Positions 35,587-44,386 of a stretch of 64,000 nt of DNA are shown here, one piece after another. The stretch is taken from the NCBI RefSeq assembly GCF_038719015.1, contig NZ_CP152276.1, forward strand, positions 3,551,501-3,615,500, written 5' to 3'. Source of the DNA: Nguyenibacter vanlangensis. Its GTDB lineage: Bacteria; Pseudomonadota; Alphaproteobacteria; Acetobacterales; Acetobacteraceae. The position numbers and the translations under genes were made by a program. Position 1 is the first letter of the stretch. The number at the start of each line of letters is the position of its first letter. Under the pieces are notes generated by a model that was given only the letters and a program-made list of their open reading frames with translations, made no database searches and had not been told where the DNA came from.

Positions 35587-35848
35587 TCAGGCGTACAGAT
35601 CGACGCCCTGGTCGACGCCGCCCTGTCCCGATCCGGAAGACGTGTTCGGCGTACCAGTGGTGGTTTGGGACAGGATATCGCCCTGCGCGTCGGTGACGGT
35701 CGTCGTCAGCGTGCCGTCGCCGTTCATGCTCGTCGTCGTCGTCGTGGCCGTGCTGGACGAAGAGGAGGACGAAGAGGACGAGCCGCTCGGCGACGCCGTA
35801 CAGGCTGTCGAGCGCGCCGCTGCCGAGGCCGGAAATGGATGAGGACAT
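35587..35848 (-). pseudogene. Frameshifted small Ser/Thr-rich gene
   Basis: Read on the minus strand, the ATG at 35848 (GGGAA upstream) gives MSSSISGLGSGALDSLYG. A shift of one base near 35795 then continues as a Ser tract (SPSGSSSSSSSSSS), TATTTTTS, NGDGTLTTTVTDAQGDILSQTTTG and ends GGVDQGVDLYA. Both halves look like one small Ser/Thr-rich protein of about 87 codons; the span is 262 bp, one base off a multiple of three. It could be a real mutation, a phase-variable slippage or a sequencing error. A perfect 9-bp hairpin lies just beyond the stop (35549-35576). Function unknown. Confidence 0.6.
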
Positions 35849-36160
35849 CTGACAAATTCCCATGCAATGTCGGGGCGGATCGGCGGGGCCGGCCGCCCCG
35901 GACCGACTGCACGCCGATCCGGGCGAGACGGGATTCATGGCATAGGCAGAGCGGCCCGCCATGACCGGATCACCGGCAGTGCCGTCATCTCTTCAGGCTG
36001 CACATCAATCGATCCGGACACTACGACCCGGGGACAGCAGGGACAAGGGCACCGCCGCCGACGATGTGAAACGGAATGTTACGCCACACGATTCGGTCGC
36101 CGTCCTGCCAAACCGGACGCCAAAGTTGCCCTCACCCCCGCTTCCTGCCATGCAGGCGCC
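35849..36160. other. Intergenic region
   Basis: About 310 bp between the small frameshifted gene and the methyltransferase gene; promoters only are expected, and nothing distinctive was seen. A similar 250-bp blank lies at 35340-35586. Confidence 0.4.
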
Positions 36161-37273
36161 ATGACCAAGGAGCAGGATTTCGAGATCTTCCTGGCCGCCG
36201 CCCCGGGCCTGGAAGACGTGCTGTGCGGCGAGGTACGGCTCAAGGGCTTCAAGCAACCCCGGGCCGTGCCCGGCGGCGTCGTCATCCGGGGCGGCTGGCC
36301 GGAGGTCTGGCGCGCCAATCTGTGGGTCCGCGGCGCCGGCCGCGTCCTGGCGCGGATCGAATCCTTCCCCGTCACCCACCTCGCGCAGCTCGACCGCCGC
36401 GCCCGCCGCGTGCCCTGGGCCGAAATCCTCCGCCCCGACATCCCCTTCCGGGTCGAGGCCTCCTGCGCCGGTTCGCGCATCTATCACGCCGGCGCGGCGG
36501 CCGAGCGGATCGAAACCGCCATCCGCGAAACTCTCGGCGCCCCCCACGCGCCGGATGCCGGCATCCTGGTGCGCGCGCGCATCGAACAGGATCTCTGCAC
36601 CATCAGCGTCGACACCTCGGGCGACCTGCTGCACCGGCGCGGACACAAGCAGGCCGTCAACCGCGCGCCCCTCCGTGAGACCATGGCGTCGCTCTTCCTG
36701 CTGCAATGCGGCTATAACGGTGCCGAACCGGTGCTCGATCCCATGTGCGGTTCCGGCACCTTCGTCATCGAGGCCGCGGAAATCGCCTCCCGCCTCAATC
36801 CCGGCCGCTCCCGTCATTTCGCCTTCGAACAGCTCGCCACCTTCGACGCCGAGGCCTGGCAGCGCATGCGCGACGTGAAAAGCGCACGCATGCCTGCCGC
36901 CCGCTTCTACGGCAGCGACCGCGACGCCGGCGCCATCGTCATGAGCCAGGCCAACGCCGAACGCGCCGGCATCGCCGCCTGCACCGAATTCCGCGTCGCC
37001 ACCATCAGCGACCTCGCCCCGCCCGCCGGCCCGCCCGGCCTCGTCATCGCCAACCCGCCCTACGGTACCCGCATCGGCGACAAACAGACCCTGGCGCCCC
37101 TCTATCGCACCCTCGGGCAGACCCTGTTGCGCCGCTTTGCCGGCTGGCGGGTCGGCATCGTCACCAGCGAACCCTCCCTGGCCTACGCCACCGGACTGCC
37201 CTTCCTGCCCACCACCGCGCCGGTCCCGCATGGCGGGCTGCGCGTGTCCCTGTTCCGGACCGCGCCGCTGTAA
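36161..37273 (+). CDS. THUMP-domain class I SAM-dependent RNA methyltransferase (RlmL/TrmN-like)
   Basis: RNA methyltransferase, 370 aa from the ATG at 36161. The N-terminus (FEIFLAAAPGLEDVLCGEVRLKGF) and the following THUMP-like region match the RlmL N-terminal half, and RRGHKQAVNRAPLRETMASLF is the linker block. The Rossmann domain shows LDPMCGSGTFVIEAAEIA (SAM site), FYGSDRDAGAI and the catalytic NPPYGTRIGD. It is the short stand-alone form common in alphaproteobacteria, methylating an exocyclic N of guanine or adenine in rRNA or tRNA. The exact target is unknown. The frame continues openly upstream, but that part is Arg/Ser-rich and unlike protein. Confidence 0.83.
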   Translation: MTKEQDFEIFLAAAPGLEDVLCGEVRLKGFKQPRAVPGGVVIRGGWPEVWRANLWVRGAGRVLARIESFPVTHLAQLDRRARRVPWAEILRPDIPFRVEASCAGSRIYHAGAAAERIETAIRETLGAPHAPDAGILVRARIEQDLCTISVDTSGDLLHRRGHKQAVNRAPLRETMASLFLLQCGYNGAEPVLDPMCGSGTFVIEAAEIASRLNPGRSRHFAFEQLATFDAEAWQRMRDVKSARMPAARFYGSDRDAGAIVMSQANAERAGIAACTEFRVATISDLAPPAGPPGLVIANPPYGTRIGDKQTLAPLYRTLGQTLLRRFAGWRVGIVTSEPSLAYATGLPFLPTTAPVPHGGLRVSLFRTAPL

Positions 37274-37276
37274 CCG

Positions 37277-37360
37277 CCCAGGGCGCTACCCAGGGCGCTA
37301 CCCAGGGCGCTGCCCCGGCCCCCGCCGAAGGCCGGCGGCCTTCGAAAACCGGTTCTGGTT
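37277..37360. repeat. REP-like repeat copy C with 12-bp tandem leader
   Basis: CCCAGGGCGCTA occurs at 37277-37288 and 37289-37300, then CCCAGGGCGCTG (37301-37312) leads into the REP-like body: GCCGAAGGCCGGCGGCCTTC stem and AAAACCGG tail. It lies between convergent genes. Confidence 0.8.
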
Positions 37361-38636
37361 ACGCCCGCGCCAGCAAGGCCTGTTCCAGAATCCCCATCCC
37401 CTCGTCGATCAGCGCGTCCGACGCGGTCAGCGGCACCAGAATGCGCACCGTCTCGCCCTGCACCCCGCAGGACAGCACGATCAGCCCCAGCTCCGCCGCC
37501 CGGCTGCAGATCGCGGCGGCGCCGCCCGCGCGCACCGCGCCGTCCGGCTCCTCCAGGATATCGAACCCGATCATCGCCCCCGGCCCGCGCGGCGCGCCGA
37601 ACGCCACCAGGTCCGCCCGGCCGCGCCACGCCTCCAGCGTTGCGCGAAGGCGCGCGCCGATCGCGCGGGCCCGCTCCACCAGCCCTTCTTCCTCAATCAC
37701 GTCCAGCACCGCCAGCGCGGCGGCGCAGGCGACCGGCGCCCCGGCATAGGTGCCGCCCAGCCCTCCGGGCCCGACCGCATCCATGATCGCCGCCCGCCCG
37801 ATCACCCCCGACAGCGGAAATCCCCCGCCCAGCGACTTCGCGACACAGACCAGGTCCGGCGTCACCCCCGACAAGGCGATGCCGAACAGGCTCCCCGTCC
37901 GGGCGAAGCCCGTCTGCACCTCGTCGGCAATCAGCACGATCCCATGTCTGTCGCAGACCGCGCGCAGGGCCCGCAGCAATTCGGGCGGCGCCACGCGGAA
38001 CCCGCCCTCGCCCTGCACCGGTTCGATGATGATGGCGGCCACCTGCTCCGGCGGGATGTCGGCGGCAAAGACCAGCTCCAGCGCCCGCAGACTGTCCGCC
38101 ACGCTGATCCCGCCGGCAGGGAAGGGGACATGGAAGATCCCCGCCGGCATGGTGCCGAACGGCGCCTTGTACGGCGTCACCTTGCCGGTCAGGGCCGAGG
38201 CCAGCAGCGTGCGCCCATGAAACCCGCCGGCAAAGGCGATCACCCCGCTCCGCCCGGTGGCCGCCCGGGCGATCTTCACCGCGTTCTCGGTCGCCTCGGC
38301 GCCGGTGGAAAACAGGATGGTCTTGGCCGGGCCGGGAAAGGGCGCCAGCGCGTTCAGCCGTTCGGCCAGCGCGATATAGGGCTCATAGGGCGCCACCTGA
38401 AACGCGGTATGGGTATACAGCGCCATCTGCCGCTGCACCGCATCCATCACCTTGGGATGCCGATGCCCGACATTCAGCACCGCGATCCCGCCCGCGAAAT
38501 CGATGAAGCGCCGGCCCTCCACATCCCACAGCTCGGTATTCTCCGCCTTCGCGGCATGAATCGCCGTGGCGCTCGCCACGCCGCGCGGCACGGCGGCCGC
38601 GCGCCGGGCCAGAAGATCGGAATTGCTCGGTGCCAT
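37359..38636 (-). CDS. gabT: 4-aminobutyrate aminotransferase
   Basis: Class III PLP aminotransferase, 425 aa from the ATG at 38636; MAPSNSDLLARRAAAVPRGV matches the usual GabT N-terminus, so the frame's earlier codons are left out. The PLP lysine is Lys267 in CVAKSLGGGFPLSG, with IADEVQTGFARTG (Asp238) and FSTGAEATENAVK before it. GABA is converted to succinate semialdehyde with 2-oxoglutarate. No succinate-semialdehyde dehydrogenase is adjacent. It ends inside repeat copy C. Confidence 0.88.
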   Translation of the reverse strand: MAPSNSDLLARRAAAVPRGVASATAIHAAKAENTELWDVEGRRFIDFAGGIAVLNVGHRHPKVMDAVQRQMALYTHTAFQVAPYEPYIALAERLNALAPFPGPAKTILFSTGAEATENAVKIARAATGRSGVIAFAGGFHGRTLLASALTGKVTPYKAPFGTMPAGIFHVPFPAGGISVADSLRALELVFAADIPPEQVAAIIIEPVQGEGGFRVAPPELLRALRAVCDRHGIVLIADEVQTGFARTGSLFGIALSGVTPDLVCVAKSLGGGFPLSGVIGRAAIMDAVGPGGLGGTYAGAPVACAAALAVLDVIEEEGLVERARAIGARLRATLEAWRGRADLVAFGAPRGPGAMIGFDILEEPDGAVRAGGAAAICSRAAELGLIVLSCGVQGETVRILVPLTASDALIDEGMGILEQALLARA

Positions 38637-39236
38637 CGCTCTTAATCCCTGCAAGACGAGCCGCCACGCGGCCGGACTGCCCGGCTTCTACGTCCTGTCG
38701 CGCCGGCGCGGGAGACGCCGAGTAGGCGACACTGGTGACGTCCGGTCACCATCCTCCACCGGACCGCCCGCCGCGAACCGCGCAACCCGCACGCCCGATA
38801 TGTGCCCAATATGCGAATGACGAAATCGAATCCCTGCTGATGCAGAAAACGAACGACGAGGAACCGGCCTTCCGCGGCCGCGCCGGGACCCGGTTCCGGA
38901 TCGTCTGTCACGAGAATTTGTTCCGGAATCTGCGACCTTACCATCTTGTAAACGTGTACCGTTTCAAAACAACATGTCGGCGAATGCCGGGGCAGCACCT
39001 CAGGGGCGACACCGGCAACCGTAAGACCAAGACGCACAAGCCGCTTTCCAAATCCCCGTCACGCAACCCCCTACGCCGCAACCAGCAAGACGACCTCCCG
39101 TTTGATGCACCCGGTGTCCGGCACCGGTCTTCTCTTCGACGATGTCCTGACGACCCAAGAACAATAATCTCACCGTCCGGCGGCTCCCGGCCGTCCGGAT
39201 ATTCAGCCCCCTCGCGATACCGCAAGACCCACAGGC
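38637..39236. other. Intergenic region between gabT and oprB
   Basis: About 600 bp holding two divergent promoters. AT content rises at 38800-39000. Open frames across it have non-protein-like composition, and no gene or clear repeat was seen. Confidence 0.4.
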
Positions 39237-40664
39237 ATGATGTTCACCAGATCGCTCGCCCTTCTGGCGCGCTACGCGTTGATCGCGTCGGCGTTGCTGG
39301 GTTTTTTCGCCGGCCGTCCCGCCCACGCGCAATATCGCGGCCCGATCTCCGCCACCGCCCCGACCTTCTCGCTCGACACGCCCACCGCCTATGAAAACAC
39401 GCCCTTCACGCCGCCGGTCGAGCACATGTACCAGCCCTGGGCCAACCTGGTGAAGGACCTGAACCGGCGGGGCATCGGCATCGTCATCGATTATACCAGC
39501 GAAAGCGCGCTCGCCCTGGATGGCGGCAATGCCGGCGACGCCGGATACGCCCATCAGATCGGCGTCGAACTCGACCTGGATTGGAGCAAGCTGGTCGGCT
39601 GGCGCGGCTTTACGACCCATGCGGTGGCGGTCAACCGCGCCGGTCACAACATGGCCGCCGATTTCGGCGACCGGTCCCTGAACGGGTTTCAGGAAATCTA
39701 TGGCGGCGGCGGCAATGTCGGCGTCCACCTGGTCTATGTCTACGGCACGCAGGATCTGTGGGGCGGACGGCTGCAGATCGCGGCGGGCAAGATGCCGGTC
39801 AATATCGATTTCTCCGCCTCGCCTTTGTTCTGTACCTTCATGAACAAATCGATGTGCGGCAACCCGAAATCCCTGACCCGCGGCGACCCGGGCTACGGCA
39901 CCTATCCCGGTTCGACCTACGGCACGCGCTTTCGCCTCTGGCCCATGCACGGCATGTATGTTCAGGCGGGCCTGTACGGCGTCAATCCGGACCTCAATAC
40001 CAACAGGTATGACCGCACCGGCTTCAATTTCAGCACCAATCGCTATACGGGCATCTATGTCCCGGTCGAATTCGGGCTGATTCCCACCTTCGGGCCGCAC
40101 AACCTGGTCGGGCACTACAAATTCGGAGTCGCCTATGACGACGCGAACTATGCCGACAATTATCTCGACATCTACAACAACCCCGCCCCCCTGACCAGAA
40201 AGCCCTTCCGCACCGACAACGGCAAGACCCAGATCTGGGTCGAGGGCGACCAGATGCTGGTCCGCAACGGACACGGCCCGCTGAACGGGCTCTATGTCAT
40301 GGCCGGCCTGGTCCGCAACGATCCCAGGACCAGCGCCTATCTGTACCAGTTCTACGGCGCGCTGGTCGACCGGGGCATATTCCACTCCCGTCCGCAGGAC
40401 ACGTTCGGCATCGAACTGTCACGCACCACCGCCAGCCCCGACCTCGTCGCCGCCCAGCGGATCGATTACGCGCTGGGCAGAAAACTGCCCGGCAACACCA
40501 CCTATCCGCAAAGCCACCTGACGGTGCTCGAAGTCACCTATAGTTTTCACGTCGCACGCGGCCTGTCCATGCAGCCGGACTACCAGCGCATCATGCGCCC
40601 CAACCTGCAACGCAACAAACCGGCAATCGACGCGATCGGCCTCAAGGTGCACGCGGTATTCTAA
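39237..40664 (+). CDS. oprB: Carbohydrate-selective porin OprB family
   Basis: Outer-membrane beta-barrel porin, 475 aa, with signal peptide ending PAHAQY. The OprB pattern is clear: LNRRGIGIVIDYTSESALALDGG, HQIGVELDLDWSKLVGWRG, NGFQEIYGGGGNVGVHLVYVYGTQDLWGGRLQIAAGKMPVNIDF and PLNGLYVMAGLVRNDPRTS. It ends KVHAVF with terminal Phe. The family lets glucose and other sugars across the outer membrane, feeding periplasmic oxidation or the pentose-phosphate route encoded in this window. No substrate-binding protein or transporter is adjacent. Confidence 0.9.
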   Translation: MMFTRSLALLARYALIASALLGFFAGRPAHAQYRGPISATAPTFSLDTPTAYENTPFTPPVEHMYQPWANLVKDLNRRGIGIVIDYTSESALALDGGNAGDAGYAHQIGVELDLDWSKLVGWRGFTTHAVAVNRAGHNMAADFGDRSLNGFQEIYGGGGNVGVHLVYVYGTQDLWGGRLQIAAGKMPVNIDFSASPLFCTFMNKSMCGNPKSLTRGDPGYGTYPGSTYGTRFRLWPMHGMYVQAGLYGVNPDLNTNRYDRTGFNFSTNRYTGIYVPVEFGLIPTFGPHNLVGHYKFGVAYDDANYADNYLDIYNNPAPLTRKPFRTDNGKTQIWVEGDQMLVRNGHGPLNGLYVMAGLVRNDPRTSAYLYQFYGALVDRGIFHSRPQDTFGIELSRTTASPDLVAAQRIDYALGRKLPGNTTYPQSHLTVLEVTYSFHVARGLSMQPDYQRIMRPNLQRNKPAIDAIGLKVHAVF

Positions 40665-40692
40665 TTCCGGATTTCAAGTCTAGAAGCCCAGC

Positions 40693-40733
40693 CCCAGGAC
40701 TCTCGTCCCATGACTCTGGTCCCAGGACTCCGG
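40693..40733. repeat. 14-bp tandem array
   Basis: Units CCCAGGACTCTCGT, CCCATGACTCTGGT and CCCAGGACTCCGG lie just after oprB. Confidence 0.85.
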
Positions 40734-40745
40734 CCGCGCCGCCAC

Positions 40746-40771
40746 CGCCACGGGCCCGCGGGCCCGTGGCG
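40746..40771. terminator. Perfect 26-bp palindrome between convergent genes
   Basis: The sequence from CGCCACGGGCCCG onward is self-complementary. Lying between oprB and the convergent small gene, it can stop or stabilise transcripts from both sides, although no T-run is present. Confidence 0.5.
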
Positions 40772-40779
40772 TCCCGCCC

Positions 40780-41061
40780 TCAGAACGAGCGGATGCGGCT
40801 GCGCGGCGGCCGCGGCCCGCGCGGCCCCTGGCCCTGACCTTGGTCCTGGCTCTGCGTCCCGTCGCCGCGCCCGCGCGGTCCCTGTTCCTTCAGGGCCGGC
40901 GCGGCCGCCAGTTCGGCCTCCAATTGCCGGATCCGCTTCTGCACGCTCTCGCGCAGGGTCGGGGCGGTGTGCGACTTCATCGCCGCCAACGTCTCGCGCA
41001 GGTCACGCAACTGCTTCTGCTTTTCCGCGTGCGTGCGCCGGATCGGCTGGTTGTCGGACAT
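40780..41061 (-). CDS. Small hypothetical protein, coiled coil plus basic low-complexity tail
   Basis: About 93 aa from the ATG at 41061 (MSDNQPIRRTHAEKQKQL); an ATG seven codons earlier is possible and neither has a strong Shine-Dalgarno. Residues 10-60 form a charged helix with heptad-like Leu spacing (LRDLRETLAAMK, VQKRIRQLEAELAA). The C-terminus is Gly/Gln/Arg/Pro-rich (QDQGQGQGPRGPRPPRSR), suggesting nucleic-acid or protein contacts. Function unknown. Confidence 0.6.
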   Translation of the reverse strand: MSDNQPIRRTHAEKQKQLRDLRETLAAMKSHTAPTLRESVQKRIRQLEAELAAAPALKEQGPRGRGDGTQSQDQGQGQGPRGPRPPRSRIRSF

Positions 41062-41244
41062 CTGGCCGTGGAATGCGCGCATGATGGTCGTCCATTCAAT
41101 CAGTAAGTCGTTAGTGAGTAAAATCGGTAAAAAACAAACAACGTTCGGCTAGCACACGGGGCCGGGGCCCGAATTGTCACGGATCAAGGCGCGGACTCAT
41201 CTCCCGGCCGGCACATGGCGCCGTCCGCGATCGGATGCCCCCCT

Positions 41245-41266
41245 GCGTCTATAACGCGTCTATAAG
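41245..41266. repeat. 11-bp duplication upstream of hisC end
   Basis: GCGTCTATAAC followed directly by GCGTCTATAAG, in non-coding DNA downstream of hisC. Confidence 0.7.
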
Positions 41267-41360
41267 GGGACGTGCCTGTCCGGCGTTCCACACGCCCATG
41301 CCCCAGAGCGCCTATGTCCCAGACCACGCCCTCCGGACGGCGCGGTCCAGGCTGTGCCGC

Positions 41361-42431
41361 TCAGACCGCGTTCTGTTTCAGGATGGCGCCCAGCGCGTCG
41401 ACCAGGATCCCGCACTCCGTGTCGGTCCCGACCGTGATGCGCAGCCACGCCGCGATCCTGGGGGTCCTGAAATGCCGCACGATGATCGACCGCTCCCGCA
41501 GGGCAGCGGCCAGAAAGGCGGCATCACGATCAGGATGGCGGACAAACACGAAATTCGCCTGCGAAGGCAGAACCTCGAACCCCAGGTCCCTCAGGCCGGA
41601 TGTCAGCCTGATACGTGATTGTATGATCTTTCCCGTGGTCCGTGCAAGCCATTCCCGGTCCGCGATCGCCGCCGCCGCCCCCGCCTGCGCCAGCCGGTCC
41701 AGCGGATAGGAATTGAAACTGTCCTTCACCCGGTTCAGCGCCTCGACCAGTTCGGCCTGGCCGATCGCATAGCCCACGCGCAACCCCGCCAGCGCGTGCG
41801 ATTTCGACAGGGTGCGGATCACCAGCAGGTTCGGAAAATGCCGCACCAGCGGGATCGCGCTGTCCGCGCCGAAATCGACATAGGCTTCGTCGATCACCAC
41901 CACCCGGTCCGGATGCGCCCGCAGCAGCGTCTCGATCCGCCCCAGCCCCAGCGCGATGCCGGTGGGCGCGTTCGGGTTCGGCAGCACGATCCCCGCGCAC
42001 GGGCGCAGATAATCCGCCACCTCGATCCGCATCGCGTCGTCCAGCGGCACCGGTTCGTGCGCAATGCCGTACAGCCCGCAATAGACCGGATAGAAACTAT
42101 ACGTGATGTCCGGCGTCAGCAGCGGCCCCTCATGCTGCAGCAGCGCATGGAACGCATGGGCCAGCACCTCGTCCGACCCGTTGCCGACGAAGATCTGGTC
42201 CATCTCCACGCCATGGGCCCGGGCGATCGCGGCGCGCAGCCCCTCCGACGTCGGATCCGAATACAGCCGCAGCGTGTCGTCGGTGGCCGCCCGAATCGCC
42301 TCCAGCGCCCCCGGCGGCGGCCCATAGGGCGATTCGTTGGTGTTCAACTTGATCAGGTTCGTCAGTTTCGGCTGCTCGCCCGGCACATAGGGCGTCAGCT
42401 TATGGACGACGGGGCTCCAGAAACGGCTCAT
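41361..42431 (-). CDS. hisC: Histidinol-phosphate aminotransferase
   Basis: Class I/II PLP aminotransferase, 356 aa, with the HisC arrangement: [64 protein letters not shown] and the PLP lysine Lys210 in [19 protein letters not shown]. It converts imidazole-acetol phosphate plus glutamate to histidinol phosphate. The gene stands apart from other his genes. A 15-bp tandem array lies in its upstream gap. Some HisC homologues accept aromatic amino acids, but the motif set is that of true HisC. Confidence 0.9.
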   Translation of the reverse strand: MSRFWSPVVHKLTPYVPGEQPKLTNLIKLNTNESPYGPPPGALEAIRAATDDTLRLYSDPTSEGLRAAIARAHGVEMDQIFVGNGSDEVLAHAFHALLQHEGPLLTPDITYSFYPVYCGLYGIAHEPVPLDDAMRIEVADYLRPCAGIVLPNPNAPTGIALGLGRIETLLRAHPDRVVVIDEAYVDFGADSAIPLVRHFPNLLVIRTLSKSHALAGLRVGYAIGQAELVEALNRVKDSFNSYPLDRLAQAGAAAAIADREWLARTTGKIIQSRIRLTSGLRDLGFEVLPSQANFVFVRHPDRDAAFLAAALRERSIIVRHFRTPRIAAWLRITVGTDTECGILVDALGAILKQNAV

Positions 42432-42516
42432 GTCAGATTCCGCGGCTCAAACGACCGCTCCTTACTAGAATATCCCGCCCCCCGGCGAAACAGACCAGGG
42501 CGAAGCAAACGCACAC

Positions 42517-42601
42517 GAAACAGACCCGGACGAAACAGACCCGGACGAAACAGACCCGGACGCAACAGACCCGGAAACGGGCCCGGACGCAACGGGCCCG
42601 G
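42517..42601. repeat. 15-bp tandem array between ankyrin and hisC genes
   Basis: GAAACAGACCCGGAC occurs three times exactly (42517, 42532, 42547), then a near copy at 42562, then two degenerate ACGGGCCCGGACGCA-like units. It fills most of the gap upstream of hisC. Confidence 0.95.
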
Positions 42602-42621
42602 GGCGGATCAGGCCCGGGCGA

Positions 42622-43203
42622 TCAGGCGGGCCGCCGCCGCGGCATCAGCGCCACGATGGCGGCCTGCCCCTGGCGTTCGGCGATGCTCCGCGCGCTGTTG
42701 CCCTCGCCGTCGCGCCGGTCCGGATCGGCTCCGCATTCCAGCAGATAGGCCACCATCGGCGTGCGGTTGAACATGGTGGCGAACATCAGCGGCGTCCGTC
42801 CCACCAGGTTCGGCGCGTCGATCTCCGCCCCGGCCGCCACCAGCCGCCGCGCCACCGCCACTTCGCCCTTGAAGGCCACGCCGGCCAGCGCCGTCGCCCC
42901 CTTGTCGTCGCGCAGATCCACCTGGGCCCCGCCCTCCAGCAGGCATGACACGGTCTCCAGATGGCTGTTGTACGCCGCCAGGATCAGCGCCGGATAACCG
43001 CGCCCATCCCGGATGTCCGGGTCCATCCCCGCCTGCAGGAACTGCGCCACCAGGTCGGCCTGCCCGTCGCGCGCCGCGTCCAGAAAAAGCTGGGCAATCT
43101 CCTCCGGGCTGTAGCGCGGCGTCTCGCCGGGCGGCGGGGCAGGGGACGTATCGCTCGGAGACGTATTGCTCGGGGGCGTATCGTTCGGGGGGGCATCGTT
43201 CAT
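42622..43203 (-). CDS. Ankyrin-repeat protein
   Basis: 193 aa from the ATG at 43203, which has a strong GGTGAGG Shine-Dalgarno. After a repetitive Pro/Ser/Thr-rich N-terminus come about four ankyrin repeats (residues 45-185): ARDGQADLVAQFLQAGMDPDIRDGRGYPALILAAYN, HLETVSCLLEGGAQVDLRDD, EVAVARRLVAAGAEIDAPNLVGRTPLMFATMFN, TPMVAYLLECGADPDRRD. No signal peptide. It is a protein-protein interaction module; the partner is unknown. The N-terminal repeat is built by a 15-bp tandem array. Confidence 0.85.
   Translation of the reverse strand: MNDAPPNDTPPSNTSPSDTSPAPPPGETPRYSPEEIAQLFLDAARDGQADLVAQFLQAGMDPDIRDGRGYPALILAAYNSHLETVSCLLEGGAQVDLRDDKGATALAGVAFKGEVAVARRLVAAGAEIDAPNLVGRTPLMFATMFNRTPMVAYLLECGADPDRRDGEGNSARSIAERQGQAAIVALMPRRRPA
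43145..43201. repeat. In-frame 15-bp tandem array in ankyrin gene
   Basis: Units GACGTATCGCTCGGA, GACGTATTGCTCGGG, GGCGTATCGTTCGGG and a degenerate fourth encode repeated N/S-D/N-T-S/P-P on the minus strand. Confidence 0.9.
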
Positions 43204-43252
43204 CGTAACCTCACCAGGGACCATGCCGGGCGGCTGGTCCCGCCGGCTCTTC

Positions 43253-44386
43253 CTACACCGACCCTACAACCTGCGGCGCCGCGGCGCGAGGCACCTCCCG
43301 CGCGGCGGCGAAATCGCGGCATTCCCCATGGCCCAGCGTCACGAACCGCCCGGGCTCCAGCCCCTCGGCGGCGCAGGCGGCGGCCAGCCGGCTCAGCGGC
43401 TCGCCGATCGGCTCGTCCGTCAGGCGGAACGTGCCGAAATGCATCCCCACCGCCTGCCGCGCCTCCAGCGCGCGAAACGCCGCCACCGCCTCCTCGGGCG
43501 TGGTATGGACGTCCGCCATCAGAAAGCGCGGCTCGTACGCGCCGACCGGCAGCAGCGCGATGTCCGGCGCGCCCAGCCGCGCGCGGATGCGCCCCCAATG
43601 GCGCCCATGCGCGCTGTCCCCGGCGAAGAAGATCGCCGGCGCCTGCGCCGCCCCCGGCGACGCGGGCCGGATGTCGAACCCGCCCCACAATGCGCGATCG
43701 CGGTCGAAGGGCGTGCGGGCCGATCCGTGCCGCGCAGGCGTGCAGGTCACGCGCAGCCCCCGGACCGCACTCTCCTCCCACCAGTCGCACTCGATGACGT
43801 CGCGCAACCCGGCCTTGCGCAGATGTCGCGCATTGCCCACCGGGGTCATCACCCGCGGCGCGTCCCGTTCGGCGAAGAAGGCCAGGCTCGGCAGGTCCAT
43901 ATGGTCGTAATGGCAGTGCGAGACCAGGATCAGATCCACCCGCGGCAGCGCCGCCATGCTGCGCCCGGGCGGCCGCACCCGCCGCGGCCCGGCCCAGCGC
44001 ACCGGCGAACAGCGCGCCGAGAACACCGGATCGGTCAGGATCGTCACATGCGACCCGTCGCCCGCCGGGACCCGCAGCAGAAAGCTGCTATGCCCGATGA
44101 AGGTGATCCGCGCATGCCCCGCTTCGGGCGCGGCGTGCGGGTCGCCCGCCGGCGCCGGGTTCTCCAGCCGGTCGGGCCAGCCGCTCGGCCGCCCGCGCCG
44201 CGCCCATTGCCAGCGCAGGATCGACAGCAGCCCGATCCGCGGCAACGCCCGCTCCGGCGCCCCGTCCGGCATCAGGTCGGCGGGGTTGAAGAACCGGCGC
44301 CCGTCGCAATGATCCGATATGGGCAGATTCGATGCGGGCAGATCCGATGTGGGTAGATCCGACATGGGCAAACTGGCAGGCGGCAT
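43253..44386 (-). CDS. Metallo-beta-lactamase-fold hydrolase (NAPE-PLD/UlaG-like)
   Basis: 377 aa from the ATG at 44386, selected because GGGAGG sits at ideal spacing. The metal motif is LVSHCHYDHMD, with further ligands in VTCTPARHGSAR, IFFAGDSAHG and MHFGTF. ITFIGHSSFLLRV and ILTDPVFSARCSP match the NAPE-hydrolysing phospholipase-D-like group, which acts on phosphodiester lipids or lactones; the actual substrate is unknown. Residues near the N-terminus repeat MSDLP, TSDLP, ASNLP, ISD, made by a 15-bp tandem array. No signal peptide, so cytosolic. Confidence 0.82.
   Translation of the reverse strand: MPPASLPMSDLPTSDLPASNLPISDHCDGRRFFNPADLMPDGAPERALPRIGLLSILRWQWARRGRPSGWPDRLENPAPAGDPHAAPEAGHARITFIGHSSFLLRVPAGDGSHVTILTDPVFSARCSPVRWAGPRRVRPPGRSMAALPRVDLILVSHCHYDHMDLPSLAFFAERDAPRVMTPVGNARHLRKAGLRDVIECDWWEESAVRGLRVTCTPARHGSARTPFDRDRALWGGFDIRPASPGAAQAPAIFFAGDSAHGRHWGRIRARLGAPDIALLPVGAYEPRFLMADVHTTPEEAVAAFRALEARQAVGMHFGTFRLTDEPIGEPLSRLAAACAAEGLEPGRFVTLGHGECRDFAAAREVPRAAAPQVVGSV
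44316..44375. repeat. In-frame 15-bp tandem array in hydrolase N-terminus
   Basis: Four units start at 44316, 44331, 44346 and 44361 (GATATGGGCAGATTC and variants), encoding a repeated x-S-D-L-P. Confidence 0.92.

Noticed and set aside
35486..35842. Plus-strand frame over the Ser/Thr-rich gene
   Set aside because: Its Val and Glu runs are the complement of the Ser/Thr codons of the minus-strand gene.
38735..39394. Open frame across the gabT-oprB gap
   Set aside because: Arg/Pro/Ser-rich translation without motifs; it runs into oprB in another frame.
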